From: Acephala macrosclerotiorum
Taxonomy: Eukaryota > Ascomycota > Leotiomycetes > Helotiales > Mollisiaceae
DNA length: 64,000 nt
Direction of reading: 5' to 3'
Assembly: GCA_014904845.1 (NCBI GenBank)
Contig: MU119290.1
Location: 62,001 to 126,000 of the forward strand
The notes below the pieces were generated by a model. That model was not told where the DNA came from and searched no databases. It saw only the letters and a program-made list of their open reading frames with translations. Positions within the stretch are counted from its first letter, which is position 1; every line of letters begins with the position of its first letter. Of the stretch, positions 12,901 through 25,697 are shown one piece after another. The position numbers were made by a program, and so were the translations under genes.

Positions 12901-13529
12901 AGACATCATTACTCCAAGAGAATCTCACACCTCTCGACTCGGTGCTTCGCCAGCCTCTCAGTCAGCTTCGCGAGAACATCGCTTCCACCACGCTCGCGGA
13001 ATACCAACCTACGGGCGAGACTCCTCAGAAGGTTCAGTACACATATCCGACAGATCTTCCACGAACAGACGCACACGAAACCCTCCTTGCTGCAATGCGT
13101 AAACCAGCAAGCCCTCGGAAGAGTCCAAGCAAGAGCATGAGCTGCATGGTCCCAGTCGTCTTCAACGACGCCGACCAACCCGCTCGCCGCCTGTTCTCGC
13201 ACTCCCTCGGACCCGCTTCCCTCCGCCCATCACCGCCTGATGCCGAACGACCTGACACGAGTGGAGGCACTAGGCTGAGGGAAGTAGATGCGAACGCTAA
13301 CGCAGCTCCTGCCACAAGCCCAGACACCGAGATGACAGGAACCCAAATCCCGAATTTCAAGAGAAGCATGTCAGCAGGGGGAGGAAAGCTGCCAGTGTTG
13401 AAGCATAAGAAGAGTGTAGTTACTTTGGAGGGGAGAGAGAATGTTAATCCGAATGCGGCAGCTTTGCAGCAGGTGCAAAGTACGGGGAGGAGAAGGAGTC
13501 CTAGGATTACGACGAATGGTTCAGCTTAG
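9911..13529 (+). CDS. Kinesin-5 (bimC/Cut7/Eg5-type) mitotic motor
   Basis: Three exons: 9911-10360, 10409-12565 and 12618-13529. Introns of 48 and 52 nt are GT-AG and in phase 0, giving 1172 residues. The motor domain occupies about residues 80-430: P-loop GQTGTGKT at 163-170, switch I NDLSSRSHTVF, switch II LVDLAGSEN, and the neck HRESKLTRLL-like block reads YRESKLTRLLQDSLGG. A long coiled-coil-rich stalk follows. The C-terminal bimC box is visible as TGETPQKVQYTYPTDLPRT, with a Cdk-type Thr-Pro at Thr1004, the residue whose phosphorylation directs spindle binding in this family. These motors are tetrameric, plus-end directed and slide antiparallel spindle microtubules. The length matches Aspergillus BimC. 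The start follows the spacing seen in relatives, with an 80-residue Pro/Ser-rich head. Confidence 0.95.
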
Positions 13530-16500
13530 AGTTTTGTGTTGATGCCTAAGTCCCGGATAGAAGATTGAGGAAGGGAGATTTTAAACTTGGTTGAGGATGC
13601 TTCTATAGATGGGCTAGAGAGAGGGTGGCAATGGTTGTACGACTTTATGTTCTGCTTTACTATTTTGCTTTCACTCATGGAGTTGCGGCGCCAGGTCATG
13701 ATTAAGCGATGGTCTTTGTGCAGGTCATTTCCTGCTGTTGGCTGGCTGGTATGAATTATTTTGCTGTTTGTTTTCTGCGCTGTTTTCGATGGGATGAGGC
13801 TGGAGTAGAGAATATTGTATAGTGTTAATGAACTTGTTTCTCTCTCTATCAAATTATTATTACGTTCGGTGACATTAAGTCATGCGTGGGCTTTCGCAAA
13901 GGGCAAAGAGCGTGCCGTAGGGCCGTTTGCTGATTTGGAGACAGATGAGAAGCGAGTGCTGCTCTGCCCTCACCAGCGCTAACCCTCATCACTCGAAGGG
14001 ATGTGTGAACAACCCAAGCAATCAGGATTATGTAAGATCGTCCCAATAGGGTTCAATCCTGTTCAAGTGGGTTCATAAACGCTCAACGCTGTTAAATATC
14101 TCGTTTGCCTGAGACCCGCAAGGTTTGCCCTTGCAGTCAATGTAGATGTATATCTGATTTAATTGAAGTGCGGCTAACTTCATTCTTCGAGTAATAGTCG
14201 AGTCTAAGAAATACGATTCATTGTTGTCATTTGCGTTCTGCTGTTAATCCATGGAAGTGGTTCCTTGGTCGACTTGTGGAGTTGTGGTTAAATCTTGCTG
14301 AGAAGGAGATGGAGGAGCAAACACAATGTAAGCCCAACGTGCCAGAGCACCCAAGTCAATGGTTTAGGAATATAATTGCGACGAGTTGGCTAATCTTTAC
14401 TTGGATGGTCGGTTGAATGCAGTATCCTGTCGCATCGAGAAGTAAAAGAAACGGAGAAAGAGAACATATTTATTATGCGAGACGTTAGAGATAAAGTGGG
14501 GAGCAAGGGCTCAATCGTTCAAGTTTAGCAAGAAAGAACCTCCTTTCCGGGATGTGGAGTCTAGGTGGGATCTGTATTCACTTTACTAGCAACAAACTGC
14601 GAGGCTTCAAGCTGCAAAACGCCCAATGAAACTTTTCAGTTGCCGTCTATCACCCTTCATTCTGCCACCACTTAAGTGCAGCTAGGAAATTCTTTCCTGT
14701 GAAGCGTCAAGTCGAAGGATCACGAAGTGCCAATATCTTAACTAAGATGAGTGCGAGGCGTTTTCTGTAAAGCGAATCGGTAGTAAGGAGTTATCCCAGC
14801 ACGTCAAAGGCAAGATGACTGGAACTAAGACAGACAGACAGCGCCATCAATAGACGTGTAGCATTCTCCATTACATTTCACGACGTCTCGCATGCTCAAT
14901 AAGACGATCGAAAAGTCCTCTTGATCTAGTAAGTATCTTTGTCTTTCATTTCTCTAAATGTCAAAGGTTATTCTACGTGAGAGACTCGTTGTCATTCCTT
15001 TTACTGTTGTCCTCTATTCCCACGACTGACTGGCCTGATGTCGCGCGGTTGCGTGTGAACGCAGTAGTCTTTCCCGTCCAAAATCTTGGTTGTTGAATCT
15101 GTTCATATGTCATAGCAGACTCAAGCAGAGTCTCGTTCCAACCAACCTTGATGAGACTTCAGCCATGTATCCTTGTTTGAGCCATCGTGTAAATTTGCAA
15201 GATAAAGACTTGTTTATATAGGTGCCGTTTACATAGCTCAGAAAGAGCAAGTCAACTACCACTTCGAGTCCTGTCAACAAGTGAATACTGAACCCCCACT
15301 TTAATCTAGAAATGAGGTACGAATCTCCGTCCATCGCATCGTTTCTCTCTGACCCAAAATCACGGTCCTCTTTCTCGTCTTTTCAAGCTATAAATTCATC
15401 AACAGAACCTCCATCTGCTGATCAAGACACTAGCAGCTAAGATTGAGAGACTCAATAGACGAGAGCTGGGGGTTGGTATGGGTTGGTCTAGACAATCGAA
15501 ACTTCTTTGCTAGAGGCTGAAATGGTTGGTAGTAGTCGTTGGATTGTCTGTGTGAAAGGCGTGTGAAAGGCGTATGATAGGGGTTGTGAAAGGAGGGGGT
15601 TTCTGTTGTCATACCGCATCTTGCCGTTATTTCTCAAAGGAACTTTCCTTCGAAGGAGTTGAAGCACACCCACCCACTTGGGAAGGAGATGCATGGAAAT
15701 GACACGCGATGGAAGACAGAGGTGCCAGACTGCTCAACTTGCATACTCGGCACGTTTGCTAGGTGGAGATAACCGTCACTTGGGTCGGTAGGACTCTCAT
15801 TGCTTGGGTATTAAGAACTAGGTAGGAAAGGATGACCTGTATTAGGATGTTGTTAGAGAAGAACCCCAGAGTGCGGGAAACAAAAAAGAAAAAAGGTACG
15901 CCAATGAACCTCTTCCTTGAAAAACGGTTCGAATGCTTTTTTTTCTTCTTTTCATCGAGCTCTTCGTCGTATCCTGATATAGAGGTGCTTCCTACCTTCC
16001 TTTCTATTCGCAGACGTCGAGAATTCACTCGTACTCGGCCTTTTCCGAGGAAATGGGAAAGCCACAATCTCAATCCCAGTCCTTGTCTCAGTGCCAAATC
16101 TGCAAGGTGCTTCTAGCTCTATTCTTTCTCTCCACACTAAAGTCATCCTGAGACATGGAGGCTTTGAAGAGCGGGAAGCGAGACGCAGGGATGGAAATTG
16201 AGGCTTTCTGCAGCGGGATTACTGATGACATTCGTAATGTCCGTCATTGGCATGGGTCTTGGGAAGTTGAGGAACACAAGATCTGAGACCGATACACAAT
16301 GACATATCGGCTAGATTAGATCTAGATCTGATGGCGGCTAATGAGTGGAGTTGAGGATCAGATTATCTGATGACTGTTGGAGGGCTGAGACATGCATTCT
16401 TTCTCTACAGAAGCGAACGTCGCTGCCTGTTTGGCCGAGATCTGGATTTGATGGTGGCCAATGACCATATCTCGAACTGAGACTATTAGAAGAGTTTTAG

Positions 16501-18640
16501 CTTTACCGCACCGAAGGATCTCACGATGTCTTACATCTGCCTCAGATGAAATTGAGACACTGTGACAGGCCACTCACCACGTGGAATCATGGAAAGATCC
16601 AAGGGAAGGGCCGTGGAGCCGATGCCCCTCCTCGGGACCACCTCTCTTCAGCCGCAGATACGATGTTGGAAAATGCATGGCGGGAGAATCTCAGCTCAAG
16701 TATGTTGGAATATGAGGTGGGGAGATCGTTCGAGGCTCGTGAGTTCAGGGAAAGATTGATGGCAATTTCCGAGGGAGGGTGCGAGAGCCGGCGAGGGACT
16801 TAGCGTTCGAGTCTGATCACCTGAAGGTTTCGAGATAACGCATCTTTTCCCCGGGATCGGAACTTTGCGAACACGGCAAGCAGCTCGTCAATATCTTGGC
16901 GAAAGGTAAACTTTGACAGCGCGCCAGATGCGCCTCCTTTCAAACCCCCATCCTCGAGCTCGCCTTTGAATTCATGCCCATCTCAATCTCAATCGTAATT
17001 TCATCCAAAGCATCACGGACACGTACGCCTTGACGATCTTCCATCCGTCCAAATCACGATGCCGTAGCTACCCGCAAGCCCGAGAAAACAACACATGTAC
17101 TGCATTTTTTACAGTTTGCAAAACTGGGGCTGTTGAAATCAGGAACCATAGCGCGGGGTATGAAATCCGATCCCACCCCGCCCCAGCGCATCGAGAAATT
17201 TTGACTTTACCATACTCAAATATTCTTGATTGAGTTCGCCACGGACCTTTTTAAACTTAAACTTTATATTCTTTAGTGGGGATGGAGGCTTGGGAGTAAG
17301 TGTGAACTTGTTTGCTGTGCATGGTTCGTGACTTCACCGGTATGAGGGGGAAGGGAGGTCAGATGATGGATGTGCTCGTTATCTGATCTGGCGCGGAGGT
17401 CGTGTTCATGGGTGTTTGGTTGAGGATGACGGATTGAAAGGCGTGGGATAGGGGAAGACGGTTTGAGAGATCAATAGTCAACAGGTACGCACGTGAAGAT
17501 TTAAAAGTATTGGATGAGAATAACGTCAAGAGAGCGGTGATCGAACCCAAATGTGCCTACTAACTCCAATCCCCCATCACCACTTTGGCATCCCACATCT
17601 TGTGAAAATGATCAGGTGAGGGCTCGTCAACTGCAGCTCGTTACGAACGAAAAGGGGGGTGAACCAGGCAAACTATCAGTCAACCTTCTAAAAAGGAACC
17701 AGAAATAAGGTTCGGACCTCGTCACCTAGGAAATAGTTGACCTGTTTGTCGGTGCTAAGGGTCCTGCAGTTTCTTCTGTGAAGGGGATAGAAGGGATAGG
17801 CACCATGGCAAGTGTTCGTAGGAAAGGTGTGTGGGATGGATGAATGGAGGAAAGAGGAAAGAGGAGGGAGAGGTTGGAAGAAGACGCTCAATGAGGTAAT
17901 TGTAGCGGTAAGAGCGCGTGGTCACATGCTATTCATTCGGTTAGGAAAGGGGAGAAGGTTGTGAGAGTTTTCAAAGAGAGCGGTGAATTGTCGGAGGGAA
18001 AGTTTATTATGGTCACCTGCTCTATGCTTTGAATTCTCTGACATTTGTGTGGTTCAAGGAGGGCTGTTAGAGATTGAGAATGTGAAAATGGGAAGAGTAT
18101 GAGGTAAGTTGAGCGGTGAAATCCCAGAAGTTGAGGCTTGGGATAAGTTCCTGCATGCTCAGTCAGGAATGCTTTGAGGTGAGTTGTTCGAGAAGAACGG
18201 GAAACAGAGATAGAGTTGCAGATTTAGATTTCACATGTGAAATATCTTCGATGATAAGGACAGGATGAGGTAAGTAAAGCGGTGAAACGGCGGGGAAAGG
18301 CGGTCAGGGTTGGATTTCCTATTCTTGATCGATGGCAACAGATTCAAATGCGAGAATGAAGCTGTTGATACCTCAACACCGAGTAAAGGTGGGCTGACGT
18401 GGAACCAGCTAAAGGAAGAGAGATCCTGCAGCTAGGTAATGAGATGCACGTCATATGCAAGACGGGAGGATACTGCATGCTGTCCTGTACAGGTCTTGAG
18501 GATAAGGTGTCACGGGGAGTGATTGTCGGGGAGGAGCTTTCGGGCAGTGATGCCGATATGCCCGATGCGATGCATATGATGGGGATATGGAGTAGAGGAA
18601 GTAAGCGAGTCTCAAAGAAAGTTAGCGTACGGAGAACGCG
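13530..18640. other. Gene-poor intergenic region
   Basis: About 5 kb with no coding sequence I can support; open frames are short, unspliced and of low complexity. Around 17.9-18.3 kb a motif close to GAGGTAAGTNNAGCGGTGAAA recurs imperfectly (about 18099 and 18266). A polypyrimidine/polypurine patch lies at about 15940-15960. Confidence 0.4.
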
Positions 18641-18656
18641 ATCAAAAGTCTGGGTT

Positions 18657-18968
18657 TACAGGGTATGTACCCTGTAATGCCCCCCGTAATGCCTGTAGCA
18701 CAGTAATGTCTCGCTCAAGGCCTGTAATCTCCCTTGATTGGCTTGCTTGAGGCATCCTGTACTCCTCCTCTGGGCTTGAGAGCCTGTTCTTTACAGTGAG
18801 TTCTATGGACATGGCTTGAGATCTTATAGGGCAGCTCTGTAGAAATAGCTTGAGATCTTATAGGTCAGTTACTGCGCTGAGGCGTATTTACAGTGAGTTC
18901 TGTGGACGATCAGCCTTCAGGGCATGGCTTGAGACATTACGGGGCGGTTACAGGGCACATACCCTGTA
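18657..18968. mobile_element. MITE-like element with about 35-bp terminal inverted repeats
   Basis: The left end starts TACAGGGTATGTACCCTG and runs on to TAATGCCCCCCGTAATG; the right end, read in reverse, starts TACAGGGTATGTGCCCTG and runs on to TAACCGCCCCGTAATG. A TA flanks each CAGGG end, which fits a Tc1/mariner-type target duplication. Inside, subterminal direct repeats are seen: GCTTGAGATCTTATAGG twice and TTACAGTGAGTTCTRTGGAC twice. There is no coding capacity, so it would be non-autonomous. Weak similarity between the flanks (CGGAGAAC on both sides) suggests that the true ends may lie 15-20 bp further out. Confidence 0.72.
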
Positions 18969-21900
18969 GACCGTGTTCTCCGGCACGGAACACGGGAAAA
19001 GCAAGCATACAGTAGCGGGGAAGCACGGGAAGAATCTTCTAGAAAGAAGAAAGCCAATGGTTGAAACAAGATGTTGCGCATAACTCGGAAAGATCAGAAT
19101 TGAGACGATCTGGAGAAAGGGGGGAGGGGGATAGGGCGGTAAAGAAAACAAATTCCTGAAGCAAAAGAGAGTTCAAACTTATGTACGTCCTTATGCAACT
19201 TTCACCTGGTATCTGAGCGCATATAAAATCAGGGGTAGAAAAGTAAGAGCCGGCTTGGCAGACGATTTGCAAGCATACGCCGATAGATGGCTGAATATCG
19301 GGCGGGATACCGCTAGGTAGCTGTTTGATAGGCGAAGTGATATCAGGATTGCCCGGTGCTTGACGGCCAGGAGCAAAGGAGTTAGGTATGTTTAGTTGAG
19401 GTGTTTTTGAGACGGGAACTAGGAAAGTATAAAAAGACACATCTCGGGATGCCGAGCGCCGACAGCTATAGTAGAGGGCCACAAACCGAAGTGCCTTGCA
19501 GTTGCGCACTGCAGCAAGAGTATACGGTCATTGGACGTGAGGATACGAACGGGAAGTTGGGAGCGACTGATGTTCCAGCTCGATTGGGTGATTTTGGATC
19601 CACTGGTGGCGCGACTTTCATCGAGATCGTGCGTGAGATGCGCATTCGTTGCCTTGAGGTTACGTTGTATGCTCTCGCACTTGGTCGTGTTGCACGTTGG
19701 AAGTTGCGAAGGTTTGCGATGCGGGGACGCACACGCAGGGTGCCAACTCTAGGATCCTTTTTGGGCTTGGGCTCGGGTTTCGCTGCGAGCTCGGACACCA
19801 GGAACAGAGATGGAAGATGAGCGCATTGCCATCTTTCAGAGCGGGGTTTGAACGCCTTTAATATTAAACGTCAATGCTTGTCTTTGCGATATTGCGACGA
19901 AATCGTACGACAGTTGCATTTCGGGGTCCTGGGGAAGTGGGATGAGAACAGGATACAGAGCAATGGAAGTGCCGGTTTAGTGGAGAATGCACTCCGGCAT
20001 TGAGAGCAGCGAGCCTGAGCGCGAACATCGTATGGGAGAACGGTTCGTCGAGTTTTGGTTGCTTCTTCTCGGTATGTGTTACCGGGACGTGTAGCAGCGT
20101 CCTGCACTTTGGAGATGCGAGTCATGGGCATTCGATTGATCAGCGTTGCTCTTGTCTCTGGCTGACATTAAATTTGGTGGCTGTGCTTGTCAGATCGTCT
20201 CGAGCTAATGTAAGTTTGATTGTTTCGTCCAGAGCGGAATCTTGATAGAGATCGAGATGTGAGGTGATTATCTGGGGGTGATTTTCGGATTTGCCGTGAA
20301 GGAATCAAGGACTGCCGGGAGAGGAACGCCACGGAACGCCACAGAAAGGTGGCGCAGAGAGCAGAATTCTTCGTGCCATTGTGTCATGCGGACGGTGTGA
20401 GGTAATAGGATATGGCGAAAAGATGCAAGAGAGAAGGCTGAACGCTGTTGAAGAAAGGCTGAGACCGACATGCCTGCCGCTGAGGAAGTGGGTCCGTGGC
20501 TGATTGGTGGCGCCTTGCTGCCGCTCTTCCCCTATCCAATCCGGACATGGAATGGATTGGACTCCTTCTAAACCATCAAACCCAAGAACCACCAACGCCA
20601 TCAAGTCGATAGTCAATCAATGTTTCAATTTACGGGTCTGCCCCATTCGCCGCTGACAGCTGACCCTTCTATCCGCCCCCAACGAATCAGTAGCTGGCCT
20701 CTGCTTGATTACGGTCTTGGAGTTTGACACCGCTTGCACTTACTTGCGTGTTGGAGAAGGCTGACACCGGTCTATCGGAGTGATAGCCTCGAGGCGAGCA
20801 CGTCGACGCGGTGCCCAGTCCGTGCGCCAGGATCCAGCTCATCCAATTCGCCCTCAAGGGCGCGGTGCACAGACCCAGATCTTCGGTAAAATCACCGATT
20901 GACTTTCACAAGCTAGACCATCCTCAGCAAGAACGCCTCCCACTATGGATCGGGAAGTTAAGGAATTAGATTGGAGCCGAACACGGAAATATTGACACCC
21001 GAAAGAGGCGTTTCCGAAGACGTCGTTGACTTCACCCGATCGCGGACTTGCCCGGGAAAGAGCTTATGCGGCGGAGCTCTCCAATCATCGGGATGAGGCT
21101 CTTCCATCAACCTTTGATGACATCCAACGGGTTCTGAAGGCAACGCAAACAACGCACTTCCGCGACCGATTCAACGAGGACGTGGCATAAAGCTTTGATA
21201 GTTTCCTTCATCGCCGACTCCACCATCAAATCCGTGGTCTTCATACCATGACGAGTTACAGTTGTCGAAGGAACGAGCAGATGTGTCAGAACGGCGATGT
21301 CTTCATCTCGCATCGAGCGTCTCCAATCTGAACCTCCCTGGTCGCGCGTTAAGCGCAATTATGGGTCACTCCGGCGGCAATTTGTGTCTGTCGACTCAAG
21401 ATGTGTACAGCTAGCGAACCGTTTGACTCGGCAGCCGGCCGGGATGGTGGGGCAAGGACGCATCAAACATGGCTGGGTGGACATCGAGCCCCTTGGATTT
21501 CACAGGGAGAATCTCTGGATGGGGTTGGTCAAGAAAAGACGGTGAACTCTCACGGGATGAAAGAATATTCCTTCTCAATGGGTGCCCTCCCCTGTAGGCG
21601 CGTGGCATTGACGTGTTTCTTCAACACCATCCCTTCAGATGAAACTCGCCAGAATAAACCATTCAACACTGGCAATGGAGCCGAACACATGGCAAGGCTT
21701 GCAACGGCTATCGAGGGCATCTCTGCAGGCATGCAACATTCTGGTCGATATGCCTTGATCTGGCTTGGCGGCTTTTGTAGATATCTTGGCGTCAGAACAA
21801 CCTAGGTTCGTTCGGACGGGTCGATCTGGAATATGCAAACTCTCTTCAGATTCAAAATCCTGATGGATATTCTACGGGTGTTCGATCAGCAGGTTTCGTT

Positions 21901-23961
21901 TCGGGATTTGTCCCTTATTGTCGTTGAAGGACGAGATCATGTCGTCACGTAATCGCTCTGGCTGGGAATTGATGCTGCTGGTGTCTCAGGGTTAGGCTCC
22001 TGTCCACGTGTATGCAGGCTAATGCAAGTAAACTTTCCCTCAAATGCTTCTCGAAACATTCGAAGAGCAATGCGAATCGCTCGCAGCACGTTGGCACCCG
22101 GTCGAAGTCAATCGAAACCGAGGGTGGCCCCTGAGTAGTGCTAGCCCATCTTTGAGCTGTGGGCATGCCCAAGCAAGCTGGTTCTTGGTGCTGCTAACAA
22201 ATCAGATCCCACGCCATGAAGGATTATTTGGCATGACGCTCTCTGTGCAAGTGTTCATACGTGGACTATCGCGTCCTGGCCCGACAGATGCCGGCCCTAG
22301 TTCCTCGTGATGGCACATGCGCAGATATGCAGATGGATGGCTTCAAATTCGCCAGAACAGGATGGTTCTGCCTTTTTCCACCCCCTGATGAGACTCACCG
22401 ACCGTGTCTCCCCTCTTGTTCACCGTCCCCAAGCATGACTATACGTGGACATGATTGGAAAACAGTCCACCAGGTCCATCAGGATGGGAGGGGGGGCAAG
22501 GATCTGCGCTAGAGAAGCGAGGGCCAAGCGAGAATGTACAGTCAGGCAAGGCGCAAACTCTATTTCGCGAGGATGGCAATGTGGCTGCTGAGAACCAATT
22601 GATTCCCTTGTCATGGTGGCGGCAGTGGGGACAAATCGGGACTGGAGACTGGAATGGGTGCAACACTTGTTTCCAGATTTTTGGCCTGCAGAACATGCAG
22701 CGCGCAGCAGCTGTGCAGTTGTGGTGCGGGCGCGCGTGCGGTGGTGGTGCCTGTGAGCAGTGAGCAGTGAGCAGTGAGCAGTGAGAAGGTTTTTCCCTTC
22801 TTTTTTTTTTTTTCCCTTCCCCTTCCAGCAAATTTGAACCTGCGCCTCGACGCGCACGTATTCCGCCTCCCCTCTCGCCTGTCGCTTCAGCTCCCTCTCC
22901 TACCCCAGAGCAGCAATACCCAGAATCGTGCTAGCGTCGATGAGAGGAACCTTCGATGGTCCCTGTGTGTGGCGTGAGGGTGTGAGGAGGTGAAGATGTG
23001 AGGGAGGAACTAGGGAACGGCGACGACTTGGGACAAGCCTCACGGTCGGTAGAGATTGCGATTGACTTCTTCACGATGCACGCTTGGGTCTGCGGTGTTC
23101 CTATCCTTGCCCAGTCCAGTATTATCCCCGTGCAGGACCCATTCTGCTCGCTACACGATCTTCGCGCGCTTGCCCTGCCCTGCCCTGTCTGTCCGGTCCC
23201 TGCCTCTGCCACGCTCCATCTCTCCTCTCTACTGTACCTACTACCACCTTGGCAAGTCCCGAATCTCTCCCTTCCACCCCTCGTCCCTGCTTGCGCTCGC
23301 GGTCCACCGCCCACCAACCATCAAGCACCCATCATCAACCAACAACACCAAATGCAAACGCACTTCCTCCCACCACGACGCTCGCTCCATACGTGCTCGC
23401 TCACATCGGCTCCCATCGCTGTCCGGCAGCCCTGACCACGCTATAGCTCGACCACTATTATTCTGATCGCAAGCCGCCAAAACCCAAAACCCACATGGCA
23501 TGGCACCGCGTCTAGTATCTTCACTAGCTATCGCTCCCCTTGATCCCTTACGCCCATGACGCTCCTAGACTCCAATGGGCATAATTCCATCAATCCCACA
23601 GGAACCTCTGACCATCTGAGAAGAGGAGGCAGCTCCGAGTCCGACACTGGCACTACCGCTGGGGGCTGCTGATCTTCCCGAGGATTCACCACCACTTCTA
23701 ACCCAGTCAACCACACCAAGAGCTAACCGTCAACATCACACTTGGTCCATGATTCATGTCCCGACATGTGCGAACCTCACCGTGTGCCACTTCATACAAG
23801 ATCAAAGCGATAGAACCCCGTCCCTCCCCCAGAGATATATATCCACACTGGAACAGATATTCCGGTCCTGCCCCGCAACACAATACGAAAAGCCTCACCA
23901 CCCCGTGCTCATAGCCCCATTATTCACCCTGCACGTCCCTCAAGAACCGGACAATTGCCAT
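18969..23961. other. Gene-poor region and long 5' flank of the bZIP gene
   Basis: No supported coding gene. Contents: a tandem heptamer repeat at 22754-22784, a T-run at 22801-22813, and from about 22.9 kb a C/T-rich strand typical of a fungal 5' UTR/promoter leading to the bZIP start. A longer protein start upstream at 23749 is open in frame but not favoured. Confidence 0.4.
22754..22784. repeat. Tandem TGAGCAG repeat (four copies)
   Basis: Four perfect 7-nt units followed by a partial one. Confidence 0.95.
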
Positions 23962-25697
23962 ATGCGTGTCGACATTGACCAACATCAACATCCACAACCA
24001 CAACCACCGTCTCCGCCTCCACTGGGTCATGATTCAGCTGTCATTGACATGACCAGTACCACCGCCGAGACGATGACAAGCACCAGTTCCAACAGCCCGA
24101 TGCCCATGGAGGAGGAGCCACGGAAGAAAGGTGGGTGACAGATGCAATCTCTCCTTCGATCCAGCAGATGCTAACTAGCACAGGCTCTCGTGGAGGAAAG
24201 AGATCAGTAACACATCTGAGCAAAGCCCAATTGGCACGAAAACGCGCAAATGACAGAGAGGCGCAACGAAACATCCGTCAGCGGACGAAAGAGCACATCG
24301 AGAACCTAGAGAGGAAAGTCAAGGAGTTAGAGGCAGGCAGTCGGTCCGGCAGCATGGAGAGGGTACTGCAGCGGAACAAGGAGCTCGAGGACGAGGTTGA
24401 GAAACTGCGAGCCCAAATCTCCGCTTCCCATGCCTCGACCCCTCCATCGCAGAGCATACAAGAGATACCAGAAGAGCTGTTGATACCACAAAAGGTGACG
24501 TTGGATTGGATGCCGGAGTCGGCGGCAGCCTCGTGCACATGGCCTCAGTCAGTTCCTCCAAACATTCCGCCCTCCTTGAATGAGACGAATGCTGAGATCC
24601 CAGTGTCGAGTGCGACGTACCCACCCACGGAGGCGGCGCAGGAGGTCACGTCAACAGCACATATGTACCCGGCTACGAGTACCACCATGGCGTACGACGA
24701 AGAAGCATCGCAGACATTATACACGCCCAGTGCGATTCCTATATGGGAGGATCCAATTGTTTTTGGCCAGCCCGAAACGAGCCAGAATCTTACGAAACCG
24801 GTTCCCCAATGGGCTCCATTTCACCCAGCTTTCAACCAGCCCTCTCGGTTTTCAGACCTCCAACAGTCGTAAGTGAATTTGGTCTCTAAAATATCACCTA
24901 GCTTCCTTCTCCTCGTGCGTTGTAGCAAAACAGGAGCTGACTCCCGAATCAGTGGTTTCAATGATATAATGAGCCATCCCTCCTACAACACCACATACAA
25001 CACGACATGTTGGCAAAATCAGCCTTCAATCTACGCGTGGCAGATCTCCACCAAACTCAAGGCACCCGTGACATACGTCGACAACTTAATGTTCAGTGTC
25101 ATCCATTCTCAACGCCACCTGGCAATCACCGCGGAAATGACCGGCGACGAACTACTCGGCCCCTCCTTCCCACCAGTCCACCTCCTCTTCAACTACCCCG
25201 GGCCCGTAGAAAAGAAGCCCTCAAACCTCACCGAAGTAATGGCCCGCTACTCCGCCGTCCTCTCTAGCCGCGGCTTCGCGCTCATCCCCGAGAAACTCGC
25301 CTCATTCATGTGCATGTACCGCTTTGTACAGTGGCAAATCTCTCCAAACTACCAAACTTACCAACGCCTCCACGAATGGCAAGCTCCTCGCCCCTCTCAG
25401 CTCATCATTCCTCATCCAGCTTGGATGGATCTCCCGCCCTGGGGCAAGTTCCGCGAGATGGTCATTGAGAATCAAGGGAAATATGATAATGTCGAGTTTC
25501 AGAACGAGTATGCGTCAAATTTGAGCGTGAATTTTCCGCATGATCCGATGAAGGCGTTGATTTTTGAGAATGGGCAGATTACTATCAGTCCGGTGTTGGA
25601 TAAGCATCTTTCCGATATTAGCAATATGTCGATGAAGAGACCGTTTGCAGATAAGTATCCTGAGTTTGCGGATGTTTGTCGGTTTGATGAGGTCTGA
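23962..25697 (+). CDS. bZIP transcription factor with DUF3425 domain
   Basis: Three exons: 23962-24130, 24184-24868 and 24926-25697. Introns of 53 and 57 nt are GT-AG (first branch site CTAAC) and in frame; the product is 541 residues. The basic region is at about residues 75-92 (KRANDREAQRNIRQRTKEH), directly followed by a leucine-zipper-like coiled coil (HIENLERKVKELE...LEDEVEKL). The C-terminal half is the fungal DUF3425 domain, with VIHSQRHLAITAEM, ARYSAVLSSRGFALIPEKL, MYRFVQWQISPNYQTYQRL and PHPAWMDLPPWGKFREMVIE. It should be a nuclear DNA-binding regulator; targets are unknown. The N terminus is Pro/Gln/Ser/Thr-rich. An alternative in-frame start at 23749 would add 71 residues. The gene sits alone between two multi-kilobase gene-poor stretches. 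Confidence 0.9.

Noticed and set aside
22998..23466. Three overlapping plus-strand frames of 120-145 residues
   Set aside because: All are open in parallel because of C/T-rich sequence; composition is Pro/Ser/Leu-rich without domain signal, typical of a 5' leader.
23749..23961. Earlier in-frame ATG for the bZIP protein
   Set aside because: The added 71 residues show no domain character and lie in a C/T-rich leader-like stretch; the downstream ATG was preferred.
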